Of a DNA stretch of 64,000 nt, positions 38,120-46,527 are shown one piece after another. Both the position numbers and the translations under genes were made by a program. The DNA lies in assembly GCA_017643495.1 (NCBI GenBank), contig JAEPNK010000001.1, forward strand, positions 167,623 to 231,622, read 5' to 3'. Source of the stretch: Rhizobiaceae bacterium (GTDB lineage: Bacteria > Pseudomonadota > Alphaproteobacteria > Rhizobiales > Rhizobiaceae). Positions within the stretch are counted from its first letter, which is position 1. Every line of letters starts with the position of its first letter. The notes below the pieces were generated by a model that was not told where the DNA came from, ran no database searches, and saw only the letters and a list, made by a program, of their open reading frames with translations.

Positions 38120-38941
38120 TTGCCACAACTTTCAGCAAACAGGAATATTTTCGGCGCAATCCTGCTTCTTGCCTGTCTGCCATCCATTGCCATTGCGCAG
38201 GAATACGCTCATGAAACGCGATTTTCCGTCAAGTTCGCCGGACTGGAAATCGGCAAGGCACGTTTTGATATTCGCTTCGATGATATTTCCTACTCACTCA
38301 AGGGCAGCGGTGAAACGACAGGTCTGGTCAATTGGGCCGCACCTGCAACCGGATCGGTGGAAAGCGCCGGTCAATTGGCAGGAACCCGGTTAAAGCCCGA
38401 ATTGCACAAGGTGTCGGTGATCGAAAAATCCAAGAAACCGGAAAACCTGTTGCTGGCGTTTTCGGGTGACCGTGTCAGTGATATCCGCTTTGAAACAACC
38501 AAACCGCGCAAGAAGAGAAATGCCCCGAAATATGTTCCTGTACAAGCCAATCACATGGCAAAGGTGCTTGATCCTGCCAGTTCGATGATTGTCCCGTTAA
38601 GTGGCGACGACGCGCGGAACGGGGTTAAGGTATGCAGCCAGCGTTTTCCCGTCTTTGACGGCGAGACCCGGTACGACATAAGCCTTTCCTACAAGGCGAC
38701 AAAACCGATCAAGACCGGAGGTTATGACGGACACGCCTATGTCTGTTCCATGCGCTACATTCCGGTTGCAGGGCACAAGAAGGACCACCGCACGGTGCGG
38801 GAAATGGCAGCAAACAAGAACATGGAAATCTGGCTCGCACCAATGCAGGGTGTCAGTGTTTTCACCCCCATACGCATTATTGTCGGAACCCGGTACGGCC
38901 GGTTTGACGCCATGCCGGAGTATTTCGGAAAAGCGGGATAG
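38120..38941 (+). CDS. DUF3108 domain-containing exported protein
   Basis: This periplasmic protein of unknown function has a signal peptide (IFGAILLLACLPSIAIA) followed by the DUF3108 domain (YAHETRFSVKFAGLEIGKARFDIRF and the C-terminal PIRIIVGTRYGRFDAMPEYF). I placed the start at a TTG (38120) because AGGAGA lies exactly 6 bases upstream, giving 273 residues; an ATG at 38081 (286 residues) is the alternative. A lone Cys pair in VKVCSQRF and YVCSMRY may form a disulfide. It is divergent from rpmB and precedes the helicase gene. Confidence 0.82.
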   Translation: MPQLSANRNIFGAILLLACLPSIAIAQEYAHETRFSVKFAGLEIGKARFDIRFDDISYSLKGSGETTGLVNWAAPATGSVESAGQLAGTRLKPELHKVSVIEKSKKPENLLLAFSGDRVSDIRFETTKPRKKRNAPKYVPVQANHMAKVLDPASSMIVPLSGDDARNGVKVCSQRFPVFDGETRYDISLSYKATKPIKTGGYDGHAYVCSMRYIPVAGHKKDHRTVREMAANKNMEIWLAPMQGVSVFTPIRIIVGTRYGRFDAMPEYFGKAG

Positions 38942-39010
38942 TATCCGGATTTCCCGCTGGAACTGTCTGCCCTGGCGCGCTACAACAGTCGCGAGCAGAA
39001 GAAAATCCGA

Positions 39011-41932
39011 TTGGCAAATCTCCCACCCATGTCGAGTGACTACAATTCCCGGACGAAGGGCTATGGCGTCACGGCCGTACTCGGCCCTACCAACACCGGC
39101 AAGACCCATCTTGCAATTGAGCGGATGGTTGCCCAGCAGAGCGGTCTGATAGGGCTGCCGCTGCGCCTGCTTGCGCGTGAGGTCTACAATCGGGTCTGCG
39201 ACAAGGTTGGTGTGTCACAAGTATCCCTTGTAACCGGTGAGGAACGCATAACTCCGCCGACGGCCCGCTTTCAGGTATGTACCGTGGAAGCCATGCCTAT
39301 GCATGCCGATGTTGATTTTGTTGCAATTGATGAAATCCAGCTTGCGACCGATCTCGAACGGGGCCATTTCTTTACCGATCGCATTTTGAACCTGCGCGGA
39401 CGCCATGAAACCATGCTGCTGGGTTCAGACACGATGACGGAAGCTCTCAGGGACCTGCTGCCCGGCATCAACATCATAACCCGGCCCAGAATGTCGGTCC
39501 TCCATTATGCTGGACAAAAGAAGATTACGCGCATGCCGAGTCGCAGTGCGATTGTCGCCTTTTCCACTGACGAGGTATACGCAATTGCCGAACTGATCCG
39601 TCGTGAGCGTGGTGGTGCGGCGGTGGTAACCGGTTCACTTTCACCAAGAACCCGCAATGCACAAGTCGCCCTCTATCAGTCTGGCGATGTTGATTTTCTG
39701 GTTGCTACCGATGCAATCGGCATGGGACTGAACCTCGATGTAAACCACGTGGCCTTTGCGCAGGATTCGAAATTTGACGGCTTTCAGTTCCGCAAACTGA
39801 CTGCTGCAGAACTGGCGCAGGTTGCCGGGCGGGCCGGACGCCACATGAAGGACGGAACTTTTGGCGTGACAAGCCGGGTAAGCCCGTTTGATGACGAACT
39901 GGTAGAGGCCCTCGAAAACCACATATTTGCGCCGTCCAAGATACTGACCTGGCGTAACCGTGATCTCGACTTTTCCTCGCTTTCGGACTTGCAGGGCTCA
40001 CTGGACAAGCCAGCGGAACACCCGCGCCTCATGAAAGCCCCGCCCAATGCCGACATACTTGCACTGGAAACGCTCGCCCGTGATCCGGAAGTAAGCGATT
40101 TGACGCAAGACCGGGACAGGGTACGGTTGCTGTGGGAAGTAGTCAAAACACCGGATTACCGAAAAATTTCACCGGCCTCCCATGCAGAAATCCTGTTTGC
40201 CGTCTTTACTTCCCTTGCCCGGGAGGGACGAATAAATGAAGCATGGTTTGCCGATCAGGTCAGGGCTTGTGACAATATTCGTGGTGAAATTGATGCTCTA
40301 TCCGCCCGTATTGCAAATATTCGCACCTGCACGTATCTGTCTAACCGTGAAGATTGGCTTGAAAATGCCGTAGAATGGCGCGACAAAACACGAAATGTAG
40401 AAGATAGACTGTCTGATGCCTTGCATGAGACCTTGACGAAACGCTTCATAGACCGCAGGACAAGCATTCTGATGAAGCGCTTGAAAGAGAACAGAATGCT
40501 GGAAGCTGAAATCGGGGATGACGGAGCTGTCGTCGTTGAAGGTCATGATGTTGGGCACTTGCGGGGCTTCAGGTTTGTGGCCGGGCCAACGGACGGCGGC
40601 AAGGATGCCAAGGCGCTGACCAATGCGGCAGGCAAGGCGCTTTCTGCCGAAATCGAGAAACGTGCCGAGCGGCTTTCAGCCAGTCCGAACAGTGATATCC
40701 TCCTGGGCAATGATGGCACGCTGAGATGGCTTGGCGAAGCGGTTGGAAAGCTTGCGGCTGGTGACAAGCTTCTGGCACCCCGCGTTATTGTACTTGCAGA
40801 CGAGCAGTTGACAGGCCCTGCACTCGACAAGGTTTCGGCACGGCTGTCCCGCTGGGTTGCCAACCATGTCAACACCCTGCTCAAACCACTGGCTGATCTC
40901 GAGGCAAATACCGAACTGAACGGAATAGCAAAGGGGCTGGCCTACCAGTTGGTGGAAAACCTCGGCATCCTCCCGCGCCGTGACGTTGCCGACGACCTCA
41001 AGAATCTCGGACAGGACATGAGAGCGATCATGCGCCGGAACGGTGTGCGATTCGGTGCTTACAATGTATTCATACCTGCCTTGTTGAAACCGGCCCCAAC
41101 CCAGCTTGTTTGCATTCTTTGGGCTGTGGCCAATGATGCAATGGACAAGCCCGGGCTGGTCGAGGTTCCCGAACTTTCTGCGGCCGGTCGCACGTCTGCA
41201 CCGGTTGACCCTGCGTTTGAACAGGCATTTTACACCCGGTCCGGATTCCGTATTCTGGGGGAGAAGGCCGTTCGTATTGATATTCTGGAACGCCTTGCAG
41301 ACCTGATCAGGCCCACAACGACGTGGTCACCATCTGGCGAAGCGGAAAAGCCTGAAGGCGCAATCGATGGCCGGTTTTTCTATGTAACCCCTGCCATGAT
41401 GTCCATTTTGGGTGCAACCCATGATGATATGGAACTGATCCTCAAGGGTCTTGGATACCGCTTTGAACGCAGGCTGGAATCAGAAGTGAAGCCACCACAC
41501 GAAAAAGCTGAAATCGGAGCGGAGCAAAACACAGACCCAACAGGGGATGCTTCCTCCCCTGCCGAACCCAAGATCGAAGAAGCGGCACCTGTCACGCAAG
41601 CTCCGGAACCCGCAACATCAGCAGAGGCAGCAAGCCAGGCGCAGGAAACACCTGCCGCGGAAACAAACGCCGATACCGGAGAAGCCGCTGGAAACGATGA
41701 ACCCAAAACCATGCTGGTCTGGCGTTATGGCGGCGGGGGAAACCGGCAACGATCAAAGCGCCCGCAATCGGGTCAGGGCAAGCAAAAGAAATTCACTGCA
41801 GGAAACCGCAAGGGTGACCGTAACCAGCAGAGCCGGAAGAAGGGACCCAAACCCGAAAAACAGGCTGATCCTGATTCCCCGTTCGCAAAACTTGCTGCCT
41901 TGAAGGCTGACCTCCAGACCGGGAAGAAATGA
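39011..41932 (+). CDS. SUV3-like DEAD/H-type RNA helicase
   Basis: The 973-residue protein is the alphaproteobacterial relative of mitochondrial SUV3 helicase, which works in RNA turnover. Motif I is GPTNTGKTH, motif II DEIQ, and motif VI QVAGRAGRH, with the SUV3-type ATDAIGMGLNL segment between. A long middle region follows, and the last 170 residues are Ala/Glu/Pro-rich and then strongly basic (Gly/Arg/Lys-rich), likely a disordered RNA-binding tail. The start is a TTG; an ATG six codons later is possible. The stop overlaps the S4-domain gene (ATGA). Confidence 0.9.
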   Translation: MANLPPMSSDYNSRTKGYGVTAVLGPTNTGKTHLAIERMVAQQSGLIGLPLRLLAREVYNRVCDKVGVSQVSLVTGEERITPPTARFQVCTVEAMPMHADVDFVAIDEIQLATDLERGHFFTDRILNLRGRHETMLLGSDTMTEALRDLLPGINIITRPRMSVLHYAGQKKITRMPSRSAIVAFSTDEVYAIAELIRRERGGAAVVTGSLSPRTRNAQVALYQSGDVDFLVATDAIGMGLNLDVNHVAFAQDSKFDGFQFRKLTAAELAQVAGRAGRHMKDGTFGVTSRVSPFDDELVEALENHIFAPSKILTWRNRDLDFSSLSDLQGSLDKPAEHPRLMKAPPNADILALETLARDPEVSDLTQDRDRVRLLWEVVKTPDYRKISPASHAEILFAVFTSLAREGRINEAWFADQVRACDNIRGEIDALSARIANIRTCTYLSNREDWLENAVEWRDKTRNVEDRLSDALHETLTKRFIDRRTSILMKRLKENRMLEAEIGDDGAVVVEGHDVGHLRGFRFVAGPTDGGKDAKALTNAAGKALSAEIEKRAERLSASPNSDILLGNDGTLRWLGEAVGKLAAGDKLLAPRVIVLADEQLTGPALDKVSARLSRWVANHVNTLLKPLADLEANTELNGIAKGLAYQLVENLGILPRRDVADDLKNLGQDMRAIMRRNGVRFGAYNVFIPALLKPAPTQLVCILWAVANDAMDKPGLVEVPELSAAGRTSAPVDPAFEQAFYTRSGFRILGEKAVRIDILERLADLIRPTTTWSPSGEAEKPEGAIDGRFFYVTPAMMSILGATHDDMELILKGLGYRFERRLESEVKPPHEKAEIGAEQNTDPTGDASSPAEPKIEEAAPVTQAPEPATSAEAASQAQETPAAETNADTGEAAGNDEPKTMLVWRYGGGGNRQRSKRPQSGQGKQKKFTAGNRKGDRNQQSRKKGPKPEKQADPDSPFAKLAALKADLQTGKK

Positions 41933-42324
41933 CACCATCTGACGAAGCGCAACGCATAGACAAGTGGCTGTGGCATACGCGCTTTGTCAAAACACGCGGC
42001 CTCGCTCAGAAACTGGTGGTTGCAGGAAAAGTCCGCGTCGGCGGTGACAAGGTTACAACGCCTAGCAGGAAGGTGCGCATTTCCGATGTACTGACCATTG
42101 CCCTCGAGCGTCAGGTGAAAATAGTTGAAGTAACCGCATTACCCGACAGGCGAGGGCCTTTCAGTGAAGCGCAGACCTGCTACAAGGATTTGACGCCACC
42201 GCAAACCCGTTTGCCCAAACATGAAACGCTGACACAGCCAGGTGACAAAAGCAGGCGTCCCACCAAACAGGAGCGCCGAAAGCTGCTTGAGCTGAAACAC
42301 AATTCTATGGACCTGTCTGATTGA
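41929..42324 (+). CDS. S4 domain RNA-binding protein (Hsp15-like)
   Basis: The 131-residue protein has an N-terminal S4 domain (QRIDKWLWHTRFVKTRGLAQKLVVAGKVRVGG) and a basic C-terminal tail. In E. coli the related Hsp15 (HslR) binds 50S subunits carrying stalled nascent chains; that role here is an inference. It overlaps the SUV3-like helicase by 4 bases, which suggests coupled expression and a shared role in RNA handling. Confidence 0.88.
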   Translation: MTPSDEAQRIDKWLWHTRFVKTRGLAQKLVVAGKVRVGGDKVTTPSRKVRISDVLTIALERQVKIVEVTALPDRRGPFSEAQTCYKDLTPPQTRLPKHETLTQPGDKSRRPTKQERRKLLELKHNSMDLSD

Positions 42325-42369
42325 CGCAAAAAGTTGCTGCCTTGCGCCAATTTGCCAGCCGCAAATGCC

Positions 42370-42398
42370 TTGTAACCGGTTATTAAAACCGTTATCTC
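42370..42398 (+). promoter_or_regulatory. Putative promoter of fdxA with internal dyad
   Basis: TTGTAA (42370-42375), 17 bases, TATCTC (42393-42398), about 40 bases before fdxA. The spacer holds the inverted repeat CGGTT-ATTAA-AACCG, a possible operator. Confidence 0.45.
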
Positions 42399-42436
42399 CA
42401 TGATGAATTTTTTGGGCCCTACGGCTGGAGTATGTA

Positions 42437-42775
42437 ATGACCTATATCGTCAACGACAATTGCATCAAGTGCAAGTACATGGACTGCGTCGAAGTATGTC
42501 CGGTTGACTGTTTCTATGAAGGCGACAACATGCTGGTCATTCACCCCGAGGAATGCATTGACTGTGGTGTTTGCGAACCTGAGTGTCCTGCAGAGGCCAT
42601 CAAGCCCGATACCGAGCCCGGTCTCGAAAAATGGCTGCAACTCAATGCAGAATATGCCGAGAAATGGCCCAATATTACCATCAAGCGCGAACCTCCTGCC
42701 GATGCCGAAAAATTTGATGGCGAGGAAGGAAAGTTCGAAAAATACTTTTCACCCGAGCCTGGTGAAGGCGACTAG
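42437..42775 (+). CDS. fdxA: Seven-iron ferredoxin FdxA
   Basis: This 112-residue ferredoxin of the Azotobacter FdI type should carry one 3Fe-4S and one 4Fe-4S cluster. Cysteines lie in [18 protein letters not shown] and [12 protein letters not shown]. The C-terminal region ([19 protein letters not shown]) is typical of the long alphaproteobacterial form. GGAG lies 6 bases before the ATG. Redox partners are unknown. carD follows after a long gap. Confidence 0.95.
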   Translation: MTYIVNDNCIKCKYMDCVEVCPVDCFYEGDNMLVIHPEECIDCGVCEPECPAEAIKPDTEPGLEKWLQLNAEYAEKWPNITIKREPPADAEKFDGEEGKFEKYFSPEPGEGD

Positions 42776-43173
42776 GCAAATATTGGCACCAGACAGGGTG
42801 TCTGCGACATTCTGTCATAAAGGCGATCAAGCCTGAATTTTAAAACACGTGATGCGACAATCGGTGCAGGCTATCAAACGGCACAGGTGATTCGCTCATT
42901 GCAGCGCCTGTCAACATCGGGTTGAAAATTCAGTATTTTTGTGATAGTGTTTGCAGGTTACGTAAACTATCGGTCGCAATCCCATAATTTTCCCAATCAC
43001 CTGTTGCCAGCCATTTGGTGCATTGAGAACAGACAGGACATCACAAAATTTTCTTGTTCTAGCCAAACATGCAAACGTTTGCCATTGCAAGTGGCAAACT
43101 TACGTCTGTTTTGGCTTTGGACGTGTCGGGATACGTGATCGAAAAAGCAACTAGTACAGGGAGCACGTAAAAT
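42776..43173 (+). other. Long region upstream of carD
   Basis: About 400 bases precede carD. A possible promoter (TTGAAA at 42922-42927, 17 bases, TAGTGT at 42945-42950) would give a 5' untranslated region of about 220 bases. I found no open frame with a ribosome binding site and no perfect hairpin of note. The length of the leader leaves room for more than one promoter or an RNA element. Confidence 0.4.
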
Positions 43174-43737
43174 ATGGCATCTGGTAAAAAAGCAGTACAA
43201 CGCCAAGGGTTCAAGACAAACGAATATATTGTCTATCCCGCTCATGGTGTTGGCCAGATTACCGCTATCGAAGAGCAGGAAGTTGCCGGATACAAGCTCG
43301 AGCTATTCGTCATCAACTTTGCGCAGGACAAGCTGACCTTGCGTGTGCCAATCACGAAAATTGAATCCGCCGGCATGCGCAAGCTTTCAGATGACGCACG
43401 AATTTCAAAATCCCTGAAGACAGTTCAGGGCCGTGCCCGGATAAAGCGCACCATGTGGAGCCGTCGCGCCCAGGAATATGAAGCCAAGATCAATTCCGGT
43501 GATCTGGTGCTTATTGCTGAAGTCGTTCGTGACCTGTTCCGTTCAGACACCCAACCTGAGCAGTCTTATTCCGAGCGCCAGCTGTATGAAGCTGCCCTCG
43601 ATCGCATGGCACGCGAAATTTCCGCTGTGAACAAGATTTCACATACGGAAGCGGTTGCAGAAATCGAAAAGAACCTTGCCAAAGGTCCAAAACGCGGCGC
43701 CAAGCCGGAAGACGACGAGAAAGAGGAAGCGGCCTGA
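43174..43737 (+). CDS. CarD family transcriptional regulator
   Basis: CarD-type proteins bind RNA polymerase beta and stabilise open complexes, often at rRNA promoters. The 187-residue protein has the N-terminal RNAP-interacting Tudor-like domain (FKTNEYIVYPAHGVGQITAIEEQEV) and the helical DNA-contacting domain (SRRAQEYEAKINSGDLVLIAEVVRDLFR). The C-terminus is a charged tail (KGPKRGAKPEDDEKEE). A good terminator lies directly after it, so carD is transcribed alone. Confidence 0.94.
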   Translation: MASGKKAVQRQGFKTNEYIVYPAHGVGQITAIEEQEVAGYKLELFVINFAQDKLTLRVPITKIESAGMRKLSDDARISKSLKTVQGRARIKRTMWSRRAQEYEAKINSGDLVLIAEVVRDLFRSDTQPEQSYSERQLYEAALDRMAREISAVNKISHTEAVAEIEKNLAKGPKRGAKPEDDEKEEAA

Positions 43738-43764
43738 GCCTTTCCGAAAATCTGAAAGTTCATG

Positions 43765-43792
43765 ATCCGGGCATCCTGCCCGGATTTTTTTT
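43765..43792 (+). terminator. Intrinsic terminator of carD
   Basis: ATCCGGGC, loop ATCCT, GCCCGGAT, followed by eight T residues: a perfect 8-bp stem and strong T tract, 28 bases after the carD stop. Confidence 0.92.
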
Positions 43793-43811
43793 GCCTGAAT
43801 TGATTAATAAC

Positions 43812-43836
43812 GGAACCAATCCCCCCATCCTGCATT
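43812..43836 (+). promoter_or_regulatory. EcfG (general stress sigma) type promoter of rpoH2
   Basis: GGAAC (43812-43816), 18 bases, TT (43835-43836), matches the GGAAC-N18/19-TT pattern reported for RpoE2/EcfG in Sinorhizobium meliloti, where rpoH2 is a known target. It lies about 23 bases before the rpoH2 start, leaving room for a short leader with the GGAG site. Confidence 0.6.
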
Positions 43837-43858
43837 CTCGCTTTGTGGAGAAATGCAT

Positions 43859-44725
43859 ATGGCCTATCAGGAATCTCTAGGAAAACAGTTGGTGAAAGCC
43901 GCAACCCGCGCCCCTTATCTGGAACGCGACGAGGAGCATGAGCTTGCGTTGCGATGGGTTGAGCTTGATGATCAGGAAGCCCTGCACCAACTAACTTCAG
44001 CCCATATGAGGCTGGTAATTGCAGTGGCATCCAAATTCCGGCGATATGGTTTGCCAATGTCAGACCTCGTTCAGGAAGGGCATGTCGGCTTGCTGGAAGC
44101 CGCAACCCGCTTTGACCCACATCGCGAGGTCCGTTTTTCAACCTATGCCACTTGGTGGATAAGAGCCTCGATACAGGACTATATCCTTCGTAACTGGTCG
44201 ATTGTACGCGGTGGCACCAGCTCCGGACAAAAATCGCTGTTCTTCAACCTGCGTCGCCTGCGTTCCAAAATAATGGCAGGTAATCGGGAACTGAACAGCC
44301 AGGAATTGTACAAGGAGCTTTCGGGTGCTTTGGGAGTGTCAGTAAAGGATGTGGCTACAATGGATGCCCGCCTTGGCGGACCGGACATTTCCCTCAACAC
44401 TCCTGTATCCACCGAAGAAGAAACCGGCACCGAACGTCAGGACTTTTTGTTGAGTGAAGCCCCTTTGCCTGATGAAACCGTGGGCTCATCCATTGACGGA
44501 GAGAGACGCAGTCAATGGTTGAAAAACGCCTTGGGCGTCCTCAATGAGCGGGAAATGAAGATCATAACCAAGCGCCGGTTGAGTGAGGATGGCTCCACGC
44601 TTGAAGAATTGGGCAATGAACTTGGCATTTCCAAGGAACGCGTTCGCCAACTTGAAAACCGCGCCTTGAAAAAACTTGAAGACATTCTTCTCGTACACAA
44701 CCCGGAAATTGCGAAACTGGTCTGA
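43859..44725 (+). CDS. rpoH: RNA polymerase sigma factor RpoH, RpoH2 type
   Basis: This 288-residue sigma-32 factor has sigma region 2 (LVIAVASKFRRYGLPMSDLVQEGHVGLLEAATRFDP, then FSTYATWWIRASIQDYILRNWSIVR) and region 4 (LEELGNELGISKERVRQLENRALKKL). The RpoH box is present as QKSLFFNLRRLRSK. Two ATGs are close; the second (43859) is 8 bases from GGAG and was chosen. Its place near fdxA, carD and an M48 gene matches rpoH2 of rhizobia as I know it, which acts in the general stress cascade. Confidence 0.92.
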   Translation: MAYQESLGKQLVKAATRAPYLERDEEHELALRWVELDDQEALHQLTSAHMRLVIAVASKFRRYGLPMSDLVQEGHVGLLEAATRFDPHREVRFSTYATWWIRASIQDYILRNWSIVRGGTSSGQKSLFFNLRRLRSKIMAGNRELNSQELYKELSGALGVSVKDVATMDARLGGPDISLNTPVSTEEETGTERQDFLLSEAPLPDETVGSSIDGERRSQWLKNALGVLNEREMKIITKRRLSEDGSTLEELGNELGISKERVRQLENRALKKLEDILLVHNPEIAKLV

Positions 44726-44802
44726 CTGCACCTGACAAACAAAGGTAGCAGTTAGGCCTGCAATCGGGTGGAATTCTTGTTTGCTCGAAAAAGTCCAATC
44801 AT

Positions 44803-46248
44803 CTATTCAGCGACGATCTTGACTTTCTCTCCTGCCAAAACTGTCGAGTCCGGCTTCATGCCATTGATCATCCGGAACAATGCTTCCTTGTTGGATGACA
44901 CACCCATGGTAGATGCAATTGACCGGACCGAGTCACTTTCCTTGACTGTGACTATACGGATAACATGAGGCTTCAACTGGGAAACTTCATACTTTGAAAG
45001 AAGCTTGAAGCTTTCCGTAATCCGTCTGGAAACGGCGTCAAGATTGGTATTGGTTTGTGGAGCTGCAGTAACAAAACGGTACACTTGGTTGCCCTTGCGC
45101 AACAGCTGGATTTTGAAACGGAACCCCTCGCCACGGGCAACTGCCGAAATTGCATTTAGCCCATTCAGTTTTTCTTCCCGAATTGTTTCGCTTACCAGTC
45201 CTTTTACCCAACCGCTCTGCAGATATTCTTTGAGGTCGGTCCGTTTTGACAGCACTGTAGCGTCAAACTGGGTGAGCAGATCACCCGGACCGGAGATCAT
45301 GACGGCCTTCGGCTCATTACTGATGCGAAAACCTTCCGGAACCTCGAACCGGATACCAAGTCCTGCATGGGAAAATACCCTGCCACGAACAAATCCTTCT
45401 TCGCTTGAATCTCCGAACAGTATACCGTCAATACCATCCAGATAACGTTCGCGGGCACGCTCGCCAAAGCCGGGACCTCCGAAATTCCTAGCATGTCTGA
45501 TTGCATACCGTACGCGAGTGGGTGTTGGCGGATGGTTTGAGACGATGCTGTCAGCATCGAGCGTTGTGGGGCTACCCGACAGAAAACGGCGATAACCTTC
45601 CATTGTTTCCAGAAAACGGGATGCCGCATACGGGTCATAACCGGCTTTGCCCGTCATCCGGATGCCGATTGTATCGGCCTGCAATTCCTGGTTTTGGGAA
45701 AACTGGGACAGCCTGATCCGGTTTGCAGCAAGGGCAACTTTCCCGGCTGAACTGTCCTCCAGCACATCAGATACGACTTCCTCTGCAATCGCATTGGAAC
45801 TCAATCGCTCTTGCCGAATAATCGCGTGATTGGCTGTTACATGTGCCATTTCATGGGCAATGACTGCGGCAAGCTCGGACGAGTCATTTGCCAGCGCCAA
45901 CAAACCTCGGGTCAGATACAAAAACCCGCCAGGCAAGGCAAAGGCATTCACTTTCGGTGTATCCAGAAGCGTAATCTTGTAGACCCTGGAAGGATCGTCA
46001 GAAACTGCAACCAGTTTCCCGACAATTACTGCAACCAGCCGCTCAACCTTCTCGTTTTCATAAACGCCACCATAAGTTGCCAGAACATTGGGATGTTCCT
46101 TCGCACCTATGGCCTCCTGAGGATCTTCGGGTCGCACCCAACTCGATGTAAGGCTGGGGTTTTCCTGCTCACCGCCAAGATCCGAACATGACGCAAGCAG
46201 AAGTGCAGCCAGCCCGAAAGCCACTGTCTTTGTAGCAAAACCTGTCAA
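44803..46248 (-). CDS. M48 family metalloprotease lipoprotein with LysM-like C-terminus
   Basis: The 481-residue protein has a lipoprotein signal (GLAALLLASC, Cys near residue 21), the M48 peptidase domain with zinc site HEMAHVTANH, and the third ligand region (ELQADTIGIRMTGKAGYDP). A C-terminal LysM-like segment (residues about 425-481; VTVKESDSVRSIASTMGV, ending LAGEKVKIVAE) could bind peptidoglycan. It resembles BepA-type outer-membrane quality-control proteases, but here with LysM instead of TPR repeats. It is convergent with rpoH2. Confidence 0.88.
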   Translation of the reverse strand: MTGFATKTVAFGLAALLLASCSDLGGEQENPSLTSSWVRPEDPQEAIGAKEHPNVLATYGGVYENEKVERLVAVIVGKLVAVSDDPSRVYKITLLDTPKVNAFALPGGFLYLTRGLLALANDSSELAAVIAHEMAHVTANHAIIRQERLSSNAIAEEVVSDVLEDSSAGKVALAANRIRLSQFSQNQELQADTIGIRMTGKAGYDPYAASRFLETMEGYRRFLSGSPTTLDADSIVSNHPPTPTRVRYAIRHARNFGGPGFGERARERYLDGIDGILFGDSSEEGFVRGRVFSHAGLGIRFEVPEGFRISNEPKAVMISGPGDLLTQFDATVLSKRTDLKEYLQSGWVKGLVSETIREEKLNGLNAISAVARGEGFRFKIQLLRKGNQVYRFVTAAPQTNTNLDAVSRRITESFKLLSKYEVSQLKPHVIRIVTVKESDSVRSIASTMGVSSNKEALFRMINGMKPDSTVLAGEKVKIVAE

Positions 46249-46332
46249 TGAAACGGCCCGGGAACGAATGTATCCAGTGTCGTTCTTCAGGCGGCAGAAA
46301 ATGCCGTAAGACAGTTCAATTCCCCTTGTAAA

Positions 46333-46361
46333 TCTCGAAAGGATAAATAGCAGATTCGAGA
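46333..46361. promoter_or_regulatory. Inverted repeat upstream of the M48 gene
   Basis: TCTCGAA and TTCGAGA are perfect inverted half-sites separated by 15 bases, centred about 100 bases before the M48 start. It could be a regulator site or an RNA hairpin; nothing else in the 279-base gap between the M48 and ugd genes was recognised. Confidence 0.35.
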
Positions 46362-46527
46362 CATGCCAGCGATCAACTTGTGAAACAAATCCTTACATTG
46401 CGTCCGGTTGCAGTGCAAATGCAAACCACGCATGGCAGATCAGCACATACCATATAAGTCCATTGTGCTTATCGTATGGCAATCACACCCTGTCGTTCCG
46501 TGTGACCGGCTCGGATGCTCGCAGTGA

